A stretch of DNA of 54,536 nucleotides from an uncultured Bacteroidales bacterium (GTDB taxonomy: Bacteria > Bacteroidota > Bacteroidia > Bacteroidales > F082): positions 1-54,536 of the forward strand of contig CAJOEZ010000029.1 in assembly GCA_905233685.1 (NCBI GenBank), read 5' to 3'. The first letter of the stretch is position 1. Each line of letters opens with the position of its first letter. Both the position numbers and the translations under genes were made by a program. Shown one piece after another: positions 25,428 through 33,248 of the stretch. The notes beneath the pieces were generated by a model, which saw only the letters and a list, made by a program, of their open reading frames with translations, had not been told where the DNA came from and made no database searches.

Positions 25428-26348
25428 CTACTTCCCCATAAACTCCTCGATTTCCGCTTCCCTCATGTTGCGGAAGTTGTATTCGTGAACCACCCTTCCG
25501 TTCTCCAAAAACACAAGAACAGGAAAGTTTCCATTGGTGATTTTCAGTAACTTAACGACATCCTCGAACAACACGCTGCGGTAATTTGCTGACTCCGATT
25601 GCTCATAGAACTTCGTCATGCCTTCCTCGTTGCCCATGAAAACATAAGTGATGTTTTCAGGAGGAAAGCCATTGAACTGCTGCATCAGCGAGAGCTTGTG
25701 CGCCGCCATTTGGCAATATTCGCAACCCGTTGAGAAAAAGCAAATTATCTGTTTTCCATTGGTCAAATCGAGGCTATCCAACGGTGGTTCAGACAAGGCT
25801 TGATCGAAGTATTCCGTCTGCAAATTGCTCTCGGGCGCGTAACTTGGGGTGAAATTGTCGGGCGGGGAAACAGCAAAGACGGCCACCGTAGCAGCTACGA
25901 CAACACCCGCCAAGGCTAACCATTGGCCCTTGAAACGCCAACCCTTCACCTTGTAAACCAAGACGAAAAGCGCCAAAAGCACAAGGTTTTTCAGGATGCT
26001 CTGCCATGGGTTGAATTGCAGGAAGTCGCCGAAACAGTGGCAATTGTCGGTGCGTCCGATGACCTGTGCGTAAATCAGCAATAAGGTGTAGCCTACCAGC
26101 ATGACCACACTCCCCCACCACATCAGCTTATGGAAACAGTTGGAAATCAGTCCTATGCCGAGCACCAATTCAAGAATGATGGCGGCACGGGCCACCAAAA
26201 AACTGAAATTGAGGCTGAAAAAATGGTAGCTGTAGACGTATATCTCGAACTTGTCCATATCGAGGATTTTCAGCACGGCAGAGACGACGAAGACGACGCC
26301 AAGCAGCATTTTCAGCGCAACGGGAAACAATGACTTTGCCTTAATCAT
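25428..26348 (-). CDS. DoxX/MauE-like membrane protein with C-terminal thioredoxin-like domain
   Basis: 306 residues. Four membrane segments in the first ~145 residues fit the DoxX/MauE type (FPVALKMLLGVVFVVSAVLK, then the YSYHFFSLNFSFLV region). A fifth anchor precedes a periplasmic thioredoxin-like domain with CFFSTGCEYCQMAA, where Cys-x-x-Cys is GCEYC, and VFLENGRVVHEYNFR at the end. This matches the BT_3928-type Bacteroidetes family. A role in periplasmic disulfide or quinone-linked redox chemistry is inferred. Confidence 0.75.
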   Translation of the reverse strand: MIKAKSLFPVALKMLLGVVFVVSAVLKILDMDKFEIYVYSYHFFSLNFSFLVARAAIILELVLGIGLISNCFHKLMWWGSVVMLVGYTLLLIYAQVIGRTDNCHCFGDFLQFNPWQSILKNLVLLALFVLVYKVKGWRFKGQWLALAGVVVAATVAVFAVSPPDNFTPSYAPESNLQTEYFDQALSEPPLDSLDLTNGKQIICFFSTGCEYCQMAAHKLSLMQQFNGFPPENITYVFMGNEEGMTKFYEQSESANYRSVLFEDVVKLLKITNGNFPVLVFLENGRVVHEYNFRNMREAEIEEFMGK

Positions 26349-26360
26349 GGTACAAAACTA

Positions 26361-26391
26361 CAAAAAAAGCGCACCTCCGTGGACGTGCGCT
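26361..26391 (-). terminator. terminator after the small lipoprotein genes
   Basis: On the minus strand AGCGCAC (26391-26385) pairs with GTGCGCT (26374-26368), followed by a run of T. It lies between the 68-residue lipoprotein gene and the DoxX-like gene. Confidence 0.8.
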
Positions 26392-26411
26392 CTTAAAATG
26401 ATGCCAATGAA

Positions 26412-26618
26412 TCAATAAACCGTGCGGCAGTCAATCTCTGAATAGTTGAATGTGGCTTCGTAGTCCTTGCATTTCTTTCCTTCCTCGCTCAGGAAGACGT
26501 CGCCTGTCACTTGGGCATTACCGATTTTGTAGGTGCATTGACACTTTTGCTGCTTGTTGCACGATGTGGCCGAGAAAACAATGGTCACAACGGCCAAAGC
26601 CAAAAATACTTTTTTCAT
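26412..26618 (-). CDS. small Cys-rich lipoprotein
   Basis: 68 residues. Lipoprotein signal ending in the lipobox SATSC at about residue 20, then QQKCQCTYKIGN, a CKDYEATFNYSEIDC stretch and a short tail. Four cysteines after the lipid-anchored one occur as KCQC, KKC and DC. The upstream neighbour (26650-26931) has the same plan, so the two are paralogues of an uncharacterised family. Likely anchored in an envelope membrane. Confidence 0.7.
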   Translation of the reverse strand: MKKVFLALAVVTIVFSATSCNKQQKCQCTYKIGNAQVTGDVFLSEEGKKCKDYEATFNYSEIDCRTVY

Positions 26619-26649
26619 TTTTATTGAATTTTAGGTTAAACTTAGATTC

Positions 26650-26931
26650 TCATTTGGGTTTATTGATGCCAAACAGATTCTCCCACCATTTGTTCTCCTC
26701 GCCGGTGGCCTCTTGCTTCGACACCTCAGTGCAAACCACCTGGCCCCAGCCCGAAAACTCCTTGGAACGGTCGGCGCATCGAGAGCCGTCTTCGATGACA
26801 TAGAACTCATCGCCCAACTCGATAACTTCCTCATTCTGAACAGTTATGCAGCGGCAATACCTTGTCTTCTTGCACGACGACACCGTCAACGCAAGCAAGA
26901 GAACAACCGCAATCCAAATACCCTTTTTCAT
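26650..26931 (-). CDS. small Cys-rich lipoprotein, paralogue of the next gene
   Basis: 93 residues from the ATG at 26931 (MKKGIW); the ATG just before it (26934) is equally possible. The lipobox is TVSSC, followed by KKTRYCRCITVQNEEV, then SRCADRSKEFSGWGQVVC. The positions of C-x-C, a middle Cys and a late VVC/DC match the 68-residue neighbour. The C-terminal 20 residues are an extra Trp/Asn-rich tail. Function unknown. Confidence 0.7.
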   Translation of the reverse strand: MKKGIWIAVVLLLALTVSSCKKTRYCRCITVQNEEVIELGDEFYVIEDGSRCADRSKEFSGWGQVVCTEVSKQEATGEENKWWENLFGINKPK

Positions 26932-27066
26932 CATTCCATTAATTTTATGCAAAAATACTTCTTTTTCTGTTATCCAAGCATAAAACGACAATCTTTTTCA
27001 AATATTGCCTTCCTTCGCGAAAGGCCTTATTTTTGGCGAGATTGGAATGAAAAAGCAAAAAAAGAC

Positions 27067-27074
27067 TATCTTTG
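27067..27074 (+). promoter_or_regulatory. -7 box of the TPR regulator gene
   Basis: TATCTTTG, with TTGG about 20 bases upstream. It ends 5 bases before the ATG at 27080, like the yqgE promoter, suggesting a nearly leaderless mRNA. Confidence 0.5.
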
Positions 27075-27079
27075 CAGGC

Positions 27080-28817
27080 ATGAAAAGGCAAGTCCTCATA
27101 GGATTTCTGTTATTGCTCGCCCTTTCCGCCTGCCACAGCCCCCAGCGCGAGGCGCGCCACATGGTGGCCCGTGCCGAGCGGCTGTTTGACACCCTGCCCG
27201 ACAGCACCGCGAGCCTGATTGACAGCGGACATGGCCCTCCTGCAGGCCGAGGCCCTCATGGGCGACCGTGGCCAGGAAATACCGCCCCTGATGGACGACG
27301 ACTTTTTCGACGACAAGCCCTTCTTCTCCACCAGCCCCGAACTGGAACGTGCCGCCGACTACTATGCGCGAAAGAAACAATACGACAAGGCCGCCCATGC
27401 CGCCCTCTACAGCGGCTTCGTGCAGCAGCATTACAATGACAAGGCCGCGGCTATGCAGTCGTTTAAGGATGCGGAGCATTATGGCAAAATGGTGAAGGAC
27501 AGCCTTACGGTGGCGCGGGCGGAGTATTGGATGGGAAAGATGTTGTATTGCAATAATATGAATCAAGAAGCTCTCATACTTTTGAAAAATGCTGAAAGAA
27601 ACTTTGGCAATCGCATTGCTGAAAGGTCTTTATCTCTAAACATGATAGCCGTAAGCTATTTAGTGCTTGGTGATTATGAAAACGCGGAGATTTGCCTGAA
27701 ACAAAGCATAATGCTATCAAGAGAAAGCCATTTTGTTTTAGCAAATCGCAAGGCTTTGAATAATTACTCTGTTCTTTATCAATTGCAAGGAAAACATGAT
27801 CAAGCCATTGCTTTGTTGAGACAAAATGCGAACAATACCAATCTTGATGAAAAAGATTTATTACTTCTCAACCTAAATCTGGGCAATGTGTTTTTCGATA
27901 TGGGAGAATTGGACTCTGCTGCTTATCATTACATATATGTTGATTCACTTTTGCCTGATATTCAAATAAGACTAGAAACCAAAGTATCCGCCTACAGTTC
28001 TCTGTCACAATTTGCGGAAAACCAAGGTGATGATTCCTTAGCCTTGTCTTATTGGAAACAATACGACAAATGGTTAGATGAAGCAAGGGACAAAATAGAG
28101 CAAAACAATGTTTATGGAATCCAACGGAAATATGACTATGGGACTTTGCAAAACACGATGAACCAGAAAGTAATCCAAAGACAGCGTCTTATCATCGTTT
28201 TGAGTATTATAGTGGTATTGGTACTGTTGGCGTTTGTCATATCCCAAATTCGCTTGGCGAGAATCAGAAGACAGGAAGCCGAAATCAAAGCCAGCCTACT
28301 TCGTTTTATGCATCAGAATGATGAGCTTATCAAGAAAAATGAAGCTTATAAGAAAGCGCATCATGATTTGGAGCAAAAGCATCAAGAAACGGAAGAAGCC
28401 CGTCAAAATCTTGCCTCTCAAGTCGAAGAGTTTAAAAACGCCTACGAAGCCAATGACAAAAAACTCACAAAAGCATTGTTGAAAGAGCAACAGATTATGC
28501 AAAAAATGGCGGTTTATCTTGAAAACAAGACAGACTCGGCTTTACTGGATGCATTGAAATACAGCGTCATGGGTAATCAGGAGTATTGGGATGCCATGCT
28601 GAAAACCTTCGACAAACAATTCCCTGGTATGAGGAAAGAACTTGCCTCGCAATACCCCGAACTGACGGAAACGGAACAAAAAATTCTCCTGCTGTCGTAC
28701 GTGGATGCCTCAAGGGAAGACACTGCAGTTTTGCTTGACACCAGCATATTCATGGTGGACAAATTGCGCACCAGCATGAAGAAGAAAATGGCAAAAAAAG
28801 CCTCCAAAGCCTCCTAA
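27080..28817 (+). pseudogene. TPR membrane regulator with C-terminal HTH, frameshifted
   Basis: The first part (27080-27226) encodes a lipoprotein-type signal (LALSACHSP) and RAERLFDTLPDSTASLIDS. The frame then breaks, and the rest continues in another frame from about 27219 to 28817 (MALLQAEALMGDRGQ onward). The sense of the sequence carries over the break, so a small out-of-frame deletion or a sequencing error near 27220 is likely. The rest has TPR-type helical repeats (up to about residue 310 of the second frame), one membrane segment (IIVLSIIVVLVLLAFVI), a coiled coil, and a LuxR-like HTH ending LTETEQKILLLSYVDASRED. This matches Bacteroidetes TPR regulators next to DUF3244 genes. Codon usage turns AT-rich after about 27550. 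Confidence 0.75.
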
Positions 28818-28886
28818 AAGGCTTAAAAGTATCCCCTGTTTTGCCATAACACCACCAAATCAAACCTAAAAATTCAGAACGATTGG

Positions 28887-28920
28887 AAAAATAGTTCGGA
28901 ATAAAAAACGAACTATTTTT
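28887..28920 (+). terminator. terminator of the TPR regulator gene
   Basis: A perfect 12-bp stem: AAAAATAGTTCG at 28887-28898 and CGAACTATTTTT at 28909-28920. The remaining gap to 29071 is AT-rich with further TTCGGAACGATAAGTTCGG-like half repeats and no ORF I support. Confidence 0.75.
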
Positions 28921-29070
28921 ATGTATATCAATATTTTACATTCCAACCAAAAAACAAAAAGTTCGGAACGATAAGTTCGGGGTGTTCGTAATGCTTATTC
29001 TGTAGTGTATTTTCGCGTTCAGAAATTCGAACACAATTTTATGTTTATGTATCATTTAAATTCAAACGTC

Positions 29071-29484
29071 ATGAAGAAAAAAGTTTTCATTTTCACAGGC
29101 CTTTGCGCCTTGGGTCTCTGCACTTGGGAAGCACAGGCCACTAACCCACAACAAGTCCTTATTAATATGGATAAAGTGGACAATCACATTCCAAGTGGAG
29201 CCGAACAAATCAAGTTAAAAGGCAGGCTGGATATCAACGCCGGTCCCGATGACATCGAAGCAGGGGCGACAGAACAAGCCGTTTACCTCTACTTCAACCA
29301 AAACTTCGGCAATGTGAGCATTTCGCTTTACAGCCCCATGGGACTCCTCGTCTACAACTGCGTGGTGGACACTTCCATGCAACAATTGGTGGTGATTCCC
29401 ATCGCAAGTTCCGTAAGCGGCACCTACACCGTAGTCCTCGACAATGCCAACGGCCTTGTTGAAGGGGATTTTGAACACGATTAA
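29071..29484 (+). CDS. DUF3244 domain secreted protein
   Basis: 137 residues from the ATG at 29071; a longer frame from 29005 lacks a signal peptide. A signal peptide ends near AQATN. The rest is a small beta-sandwich: YLYFNQNFGNVSISLYSPMG, VVIPIASSVSGTYTVVL. This fits DUF3244, small periplasmic or secreted Bacteroidales proteins of unknown role. It follows the TPR regulator, a known frequent pairing, and precedes the lipoprotein/T9SS array with 44 bases to the next start. Confidence 0.75.
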   Translation: MKKKVFIFTGLCALGLCTWEAQATNPQQVLINMDKVDNHIPSGAEQIKLKGRLDINAGPDDIEAGATEQAVYLYFNQNFGNVSISLYSPMGLLVYNCVVDTSMQQLVVIPIASSVSGTYTVVLDNANGLVEGDFEHD

Positions 29485-29528
29485 CCTATTCTAATTCATT
29501 TATTATTAACTAATTAAATTCATTTATC

Positions 29529-30557
29529 ATGAAAAGATTCATTCTTTATACCATCGTTTTGATGGTGGTTGCGACCATCACGGTCGCTGTGGTGTCGTGC
29601 AAGAAGGAAAACCGAGACACCTTGGTGAACAACAACGCCCAACCCGTAAAAACTTTCACACCTCCCCAAGTTGACGACATGAACGCCTATCTGAAGGAAT
29701 TTAAACAGAAGATGCAGACCGCCACAAGAGGCGACAACGAGACTTTGGACCTCGAAGAAGCCGCCTGGTACCTCTCCAGCGTGGCCAACTACGACTTCGC
29801 CAACGTCAACGTGGAGTTCACAGATTTGCGTTACGACACGCTCTACTACCAAGTGAACGTGACGAACGGACAAGTTTCGCTGACCAATCTCAACACCCTT
29901 TACACGAGTGTTGCCAACGACATCGATGCGTTCTACCAAAACCTTAACCTTGAAAACAAGCACTTTCGCTTCATCGGGGCATCCATTTCCAACAGCGGAG
30001 AGGTTGTCGTTACGCTAATCACTTCGTACACATGGCTAGACCATACCTGGTATTTTACCGACTGGTTTGAGGCCGGCGTGATGTGCGACTCTTTGTTTAG
30101 TGAGGATTTGGTCTATGTATGGAACGGTCTTGGAAGGACAGAATTGCAGCGTGTAATTAATCTTTTGGAAGCCAAGAATTACATAGATCTTGTAGCTCCT
30201 CCACAAAGGAGTTATTATGTCCATACGATGGATTTTACATACGAGTACATGGACAACATCGACACATACGGATCTCCTTTCTACATGGACTCAAGGATTT
30301 TTGCTGTGCAGGGTGACACTTATGCCGTACCTATTCTTCATGTGAATGAGATGTGCTACTGCCTCGACTCATATCTCTCACTTCCTTTTGAGCAAATTAA
30401 CTCAAATCCCAGCTATGGGAACCTTCGTCCCGTGCATTGGAATATTCTAAGTAAAGATTATTATGAGGATGGCGATAAATGGCATCTCTATGCCCATATC
30501 GTCAAGGTGAAAATTGGCCAACTTGTCGAAAGCAACGGTGGTTCAAACGGATACTGA
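29529..30557 (+). CDS. array lipoprotein A
   Basis: 342 residues. Lipoprotein signal with lipobox AVVSC then KKENRDTLVNNNAQPV. Next is VDDMNAYLKEFKQKMQT, a helix, then a mixed domain ending WHLYAHIVKVKIGQLVES. A late motif, MCYCLDSYLSLP, recurs in lipoprotein C (34891-35916) as MCYCLDSYLGLG. No family is recognised. The gene precedes a T9SS cargo gene and is one of three paralogues alternating with such genes. The first half is GC-rich, the second clearly AT-richer. Confidence 0.75.
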   Translation: MKRFILYTIVLMVVATITVAVVSCKKENRDTLVNNNAQPVKTFTPPQVDDMNAYLKEFKQKMQTATRGDNETLDLEEAAWYLSSVANYDFANVNVEFTDLRYDTLYYQVNVTNGQVSLTNLNTLYTSVANDIDAFYQNLNLENKHFRFIGASISNSGEVVVTLITSYTWLDHTWYFTDWFEAGVMCDSLFSEDLVYVWNGLGRTELQRVINLLEAKNYIDLVAPPQRSYYVHTMDFTYEYMDNIDTYGSPFYMDSRIFAVQGDTYAVPILHVNEMCYCLDSYLSLPFEQINSNPSYGNLRPVHWNILSKDYYEDGDKWHLYAHIVKVKIGQLVESNGGSNGY

Positions 30558-30568
30558 CAAACAATTAT

Positions 30569-30605
30569 AGGCATTCCAAGAGACATTAAAGCTCTTGGGA
30601 TGCCT
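30569..30605 (+). terminator. intra-array hairpin between lipoprotein A and cargo 1
   Basis: AGGCATTCCAAGAG at 30569-30582 pairs with CTCTTGGGATGCCT at 30592-30605 (one wobble). The T tract is weak, so it may attenuate rather than stop transcription. Confidence 0.6.
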
Positions 30606-30628
30606 TTCCATTCAAAACCACATGTATC

Positions 30629-32122
30629 ATGAAAAGAGTATTTTTTACTTTGGCCGTTGTCCTCTTGGTTTGTCGCGTTTCGGCCCAAACCCTCGACTCC
30701 ATCGCGCACCATCATGTCGGCTACTATGGTCCTGAAGGTGGAGGACAATGGGAAGGCATCCTGCAACTGAGAGACAGGAATGTCCTTTTCGTCCATATGG
30801 AAGGTATCAACATGGGAAGTACCGCTGACATCGTTGGAAACGATTACTACAAGGTTTCAAGGCACGGTGCAGTCATTTTGGACACGCTGTTCGTCTACGA
30901 CAGCGACCCGCCTTTTTTCCTATTCGCCAAGAACCCCAAAAACGACGACCATATCCGCGTGGGTATCGTCCACGACTCCACAAGCGGGGGCAGCTTCCTG
31001 CAAATCTTCCCCTTCGACAACGAAATGCGCTTCGACTCGGTGAACGAAGTCTTCGTCCCCTTGTCTGACACCTTCGCTTATAGTTGTCACGACGGTTATC
31101 TCATCAACAAACAGAACGACCTTGTTTTCACCTATGTCACCCCTTACAACCGCGAAGTTTGGAACAGGCATTTCGCCTGCTTCGGCCTCGACGGGACGCT
31201 GAAGCATGACACGGTAATGCCCTGGTCGTCGCTTCCAACAAATAGTGGCTATCGAGGCTTAGGGGTCTTCAGCGAGTCGCCGTTGGAATACTATTGGTAC
31301 GGCAGCAATGCATCAGATCAACTTGATTGCTATATCCTTGACTCATTATTTCAGTATAAAGGCTCATTCACCCTCACGGAAGAATCGATCAGTCCTGAGG
31401 TTCCGCAATTAAGATATAATTTTGGCTGGCAGGATTGCCTGCTCGTGGACAACGATGATTTCATCATTGGCAGCAGGTATGTTAAAGGCAACAAGAACGG
31501 GGTTTGTTTAGTCAGGTACGACAAGCAAACCCTTGAACAAAAAAACATGGTTCTTTTTCCCTCTCGGCCAATGATATATAACAGCTCCATGGGTTTTGGT
31601 GCCTGTCCCATAGGCTTGGGCATGGACTCTGAAGGCTCGCTATATTTTTCTTATAACACACAGAATCCAATGTGTACAGACAAAGGGCAAATCGCGGTGG
31701 CCAAGCTGGATGCCGACTTCAATGTGCAATGGGAACGTTTTTGCCTGGAGCCAGAGGGCTATTATCGCAACGCAACCCACATGATTGTCCTTGATGACGG
31801 CGGCGTGGCGGTTTGTGGAGCGATTTGGTACACCCCAGAAGTGTTTATGCTCATCCTCAGCGATGACTACGACGGTATGGAGGAGCAGGGCTTCATTATC
31901 CGCCCCTACACCTACTTTCCCAACCCCGCCCAAGACGAGCTCCACCTGCAATACTCGCCGGACGTGACACCCACGCAAATCGAGCTTTACGACCTGCAAG
32001 GGCGGCTGGTAAAAACACAGTGCAATGGCTTGGAAAGCCTTAATTTGGAAGGTTTGGCTTCGGGGGCTTACACGATGCGGGTTACTTTGGAAGGCGGCAA
32101 GGTGTTTTCAGACAAAACTTAA
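30629..32122 (+). CDS. T9SS cargo protein 1 (type A sorting domain)
   Basis: 497 residues. Signal peptide ends VSAQ at about residue 20. The body is beta-rich, with repeated segments such as NDLVFTYVTPYN and DGGVAVCGAIWY that suggest a beta-propeller. The last ~75 residues are a T9SS type A domain: YFPNPAQDELHLQYS, QIELYDLQGRLV, ASGAYTMRVTLEGGKVF. It shares the order YYKVS...FFLFAKNP with cargo 3 (36014-37567) and is its paralogue. It ends FSDKT, short for a sorting signal. Expected at the cell surface or outside. Confidence 0.8.
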   Translation: MKRVFFTLAVVLLVCRVSAQTLDSIAHHHVGYYGPEGGGQWEGILQLRDRNVLFVHMEGINMGSTADIVGNDYYKVSRHGAVILDTLFVYDSDPPFFLFAKNPKNDDHIRVGIVHDSTSGGSFLQIFPFDNEMRFDSVNEVFVPLSDTFAYSCHDGYLINKQNDLVFTYVTPYNREVWNRHFACFGLDGTLKHDTVMPWSSLPTNSGYRGLGVFSESPLEYYWYGSNASDQLDCYILDSLFQYKGSFTLTEESISPEVPQLRYNFGWQDCLLVDNDDFIIGSRYVKGNKNGVCLVRYDKQTLEQKNMVLFPSRPMIYNSSMGFGACPIGLGMDSEGSLYFSYNTQNPMCTDKGQIAVAKLDADFNVQWERFCLEPEGYYRNATHMIVLDDGGVAVCGAIWYTPEVFMLILSDDYDGMEEQGFIIRPYTYFPNPAQDELHLQYSPDVTPTQIELYDLQGRLVKTQCNGLESLNLEGLASGAYTMRVTLEGGKVFSDKT

Positions 32123-32216
32123 AAACTACAAAAATGAAAAAAAGAAATGTTTTAATCGCCACACTATTGGTGGCTGCGACCGCAATGGTCGCCGTGGTGT
32201 CGTGCAAGAAGGAAAA
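32018..32216. repeat. 199-bp direct repeat, copy 1
   Basis: Covers the end of cargo 1 and the start of lipoprotein B. Copy 2 is at 34773-34973 and differs by one substitution and a 2-base insertion. Confidence 0.9.
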
Positions 32217-33135
32217 GCATGACCAAAACGCGAACGACAGCGAACTGATTGTTCAGACTGCCGACAATATGGATGAATACCTGATGACGTTCAAGAAGAA
32301 GCTACTCTCAGCGGAAAAAGGCGGTGAGACCATCAGCCTTGAACAGGCCGAACGCGACTTGGGCAACCTGCTCAACTTCGACTTCGGCGACGCGAATTAT
32401 GCAACCGATGTGTTCCAGGCCGACACTATGCACGCCAATCTTACGTTGACGGGCGACGGACAAGTTGACCTTTCACAATTGGCGGTGACTTACAACAACG
32501 CCATTGACGAAATCCTAAAAGCCTATCACAACGTGAATATCCCTGAAAAAAGCATCTATGCCATCTCTTGCAAATTCAATGAGACGGAAAGCAAAGACGG
32601 AGAAGCTGAAAATGTGGAAATCGTAGTCATCACAAGAGGATTTATGGGCCTTCCTCTTGATCTAATGGACACCTTGGACTGGAGACCTAAAAACCGTGCT
32701 GGATCATGTGACGGACAGTATGTCAACATATATGGCGCTCCAGAAATCATAAGAAAATGGATTATGAAATCGCAAGTCCATATGGATTGCCTCTATGGAG
32801 GAAGAGTTTACTACACAGAGGTCGATCATTGGAATATCGATGGACACCATACATATGATCCGACAACCAACAGCTTTTTAATCTACACGTCCTTTGAACC
32901 TAACCAAAACGCAGTATGTATACCATTCAACGACATGATATGGTATTATCACAACATACTATCACTTTGGAATCAACAAGGATATACGAGCCATGAAATC
33001 TTGAATATAATAATCGAGCATAAATACTATATGCATGGTTATGTCAATGGCCAATACTATTATTCTTGGGCAACTTGGCATATAACCATCAGGCACGGCA
33101 AACCAAATTGTACGGAAACCGACCCTTTGGTGTGA
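32134..33135 (+). CDS. array lipoprotein B
   Basis: 333 residues. Lipoprotein signal ending AVVSC, identical but for one residue to that of lipoprotein C. Then KKEKHDQNANDSEL, an MDEYLMTFKKKL helix that matches MNAYLKEFKQKM of A and C, and ISLEQAERDLGNLLNF. The second half, from about residue 160, diverges and is AT-rich (YYMHGYVNGQYYYSWATWHI). Twelve bases separate it from the cargo 1 stop, so it is co-transcribed. A strong terminator follows. Function unknown. Confidence 0.75.
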   Translation: MKKRNVLIATLLVAATAMVAVVSCKKEKHDQNANDSELIVQTADNMDEYLMTFKKKLLSAEKGGETISLEQAERDLGNLLNFDFGDANYATDVFQADTMHANLTLTGDGQVDLSQLAVTYNNAIDEILKAYHNVNIPEKSIYAISCKFNETESKDGEAENVEIVVITRGFMGLPLDLMDTLDWRPKNRAGSCDGQYVNIYGAPEIIRKWIMKSQVHMDCLYGGRVYYTEVDHWNIDGHHTYDPTTNSFLIYTSFEPNQNAVCIPFNDMIWYYHNILSLWNQQGYTSHEILNIIIEHKYYMHGYVNGQYYYSWATWHITIRHGKPNCTETDPLV

Positions 33136-33152
33136 TTTTTCATCCTGTTTGC

Positions 33153-33192
33153 GTCGGCTGGTTCGAATCCTTTCAGAACCAGCCGACTTTTT
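33153..33192 (+). terminator. terminator after lipoprotein B
   Basis: A perfect 12-bp stem, GTCGGCTGGTTC (33153-33164) with GAACCAGCCGAC (33176-33187), then TTTTT. It splits the array into two transcription units. A -7 box TATCTTTG follows at 33204-33211. Confidence 0.88.
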
Positions 33193-33203
33193 CAAAAATA
33201 CAC

Positions 33204-33211
33204 TATCTTTG
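33204..33211 (+). promoter_or_regulatory. -7 box for the second half of the array
   Basis: TATCTTTG, 37 bases before the ATG at 33249 and just after a terminator. The -33 region is T-rich without a clean TTTG. Confidence 0.55.
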
Positions 33212-33248
33212 CCACGCAAAAACTTAAACAATCCTAAGTCAATACGCC

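Noticed and set aside
29005..29070. Longer start for the DUF3244 gene
   Set aside because: The extra N-terminal residues would bury the signal peptide; the ATG at 29071 gives a proper one.
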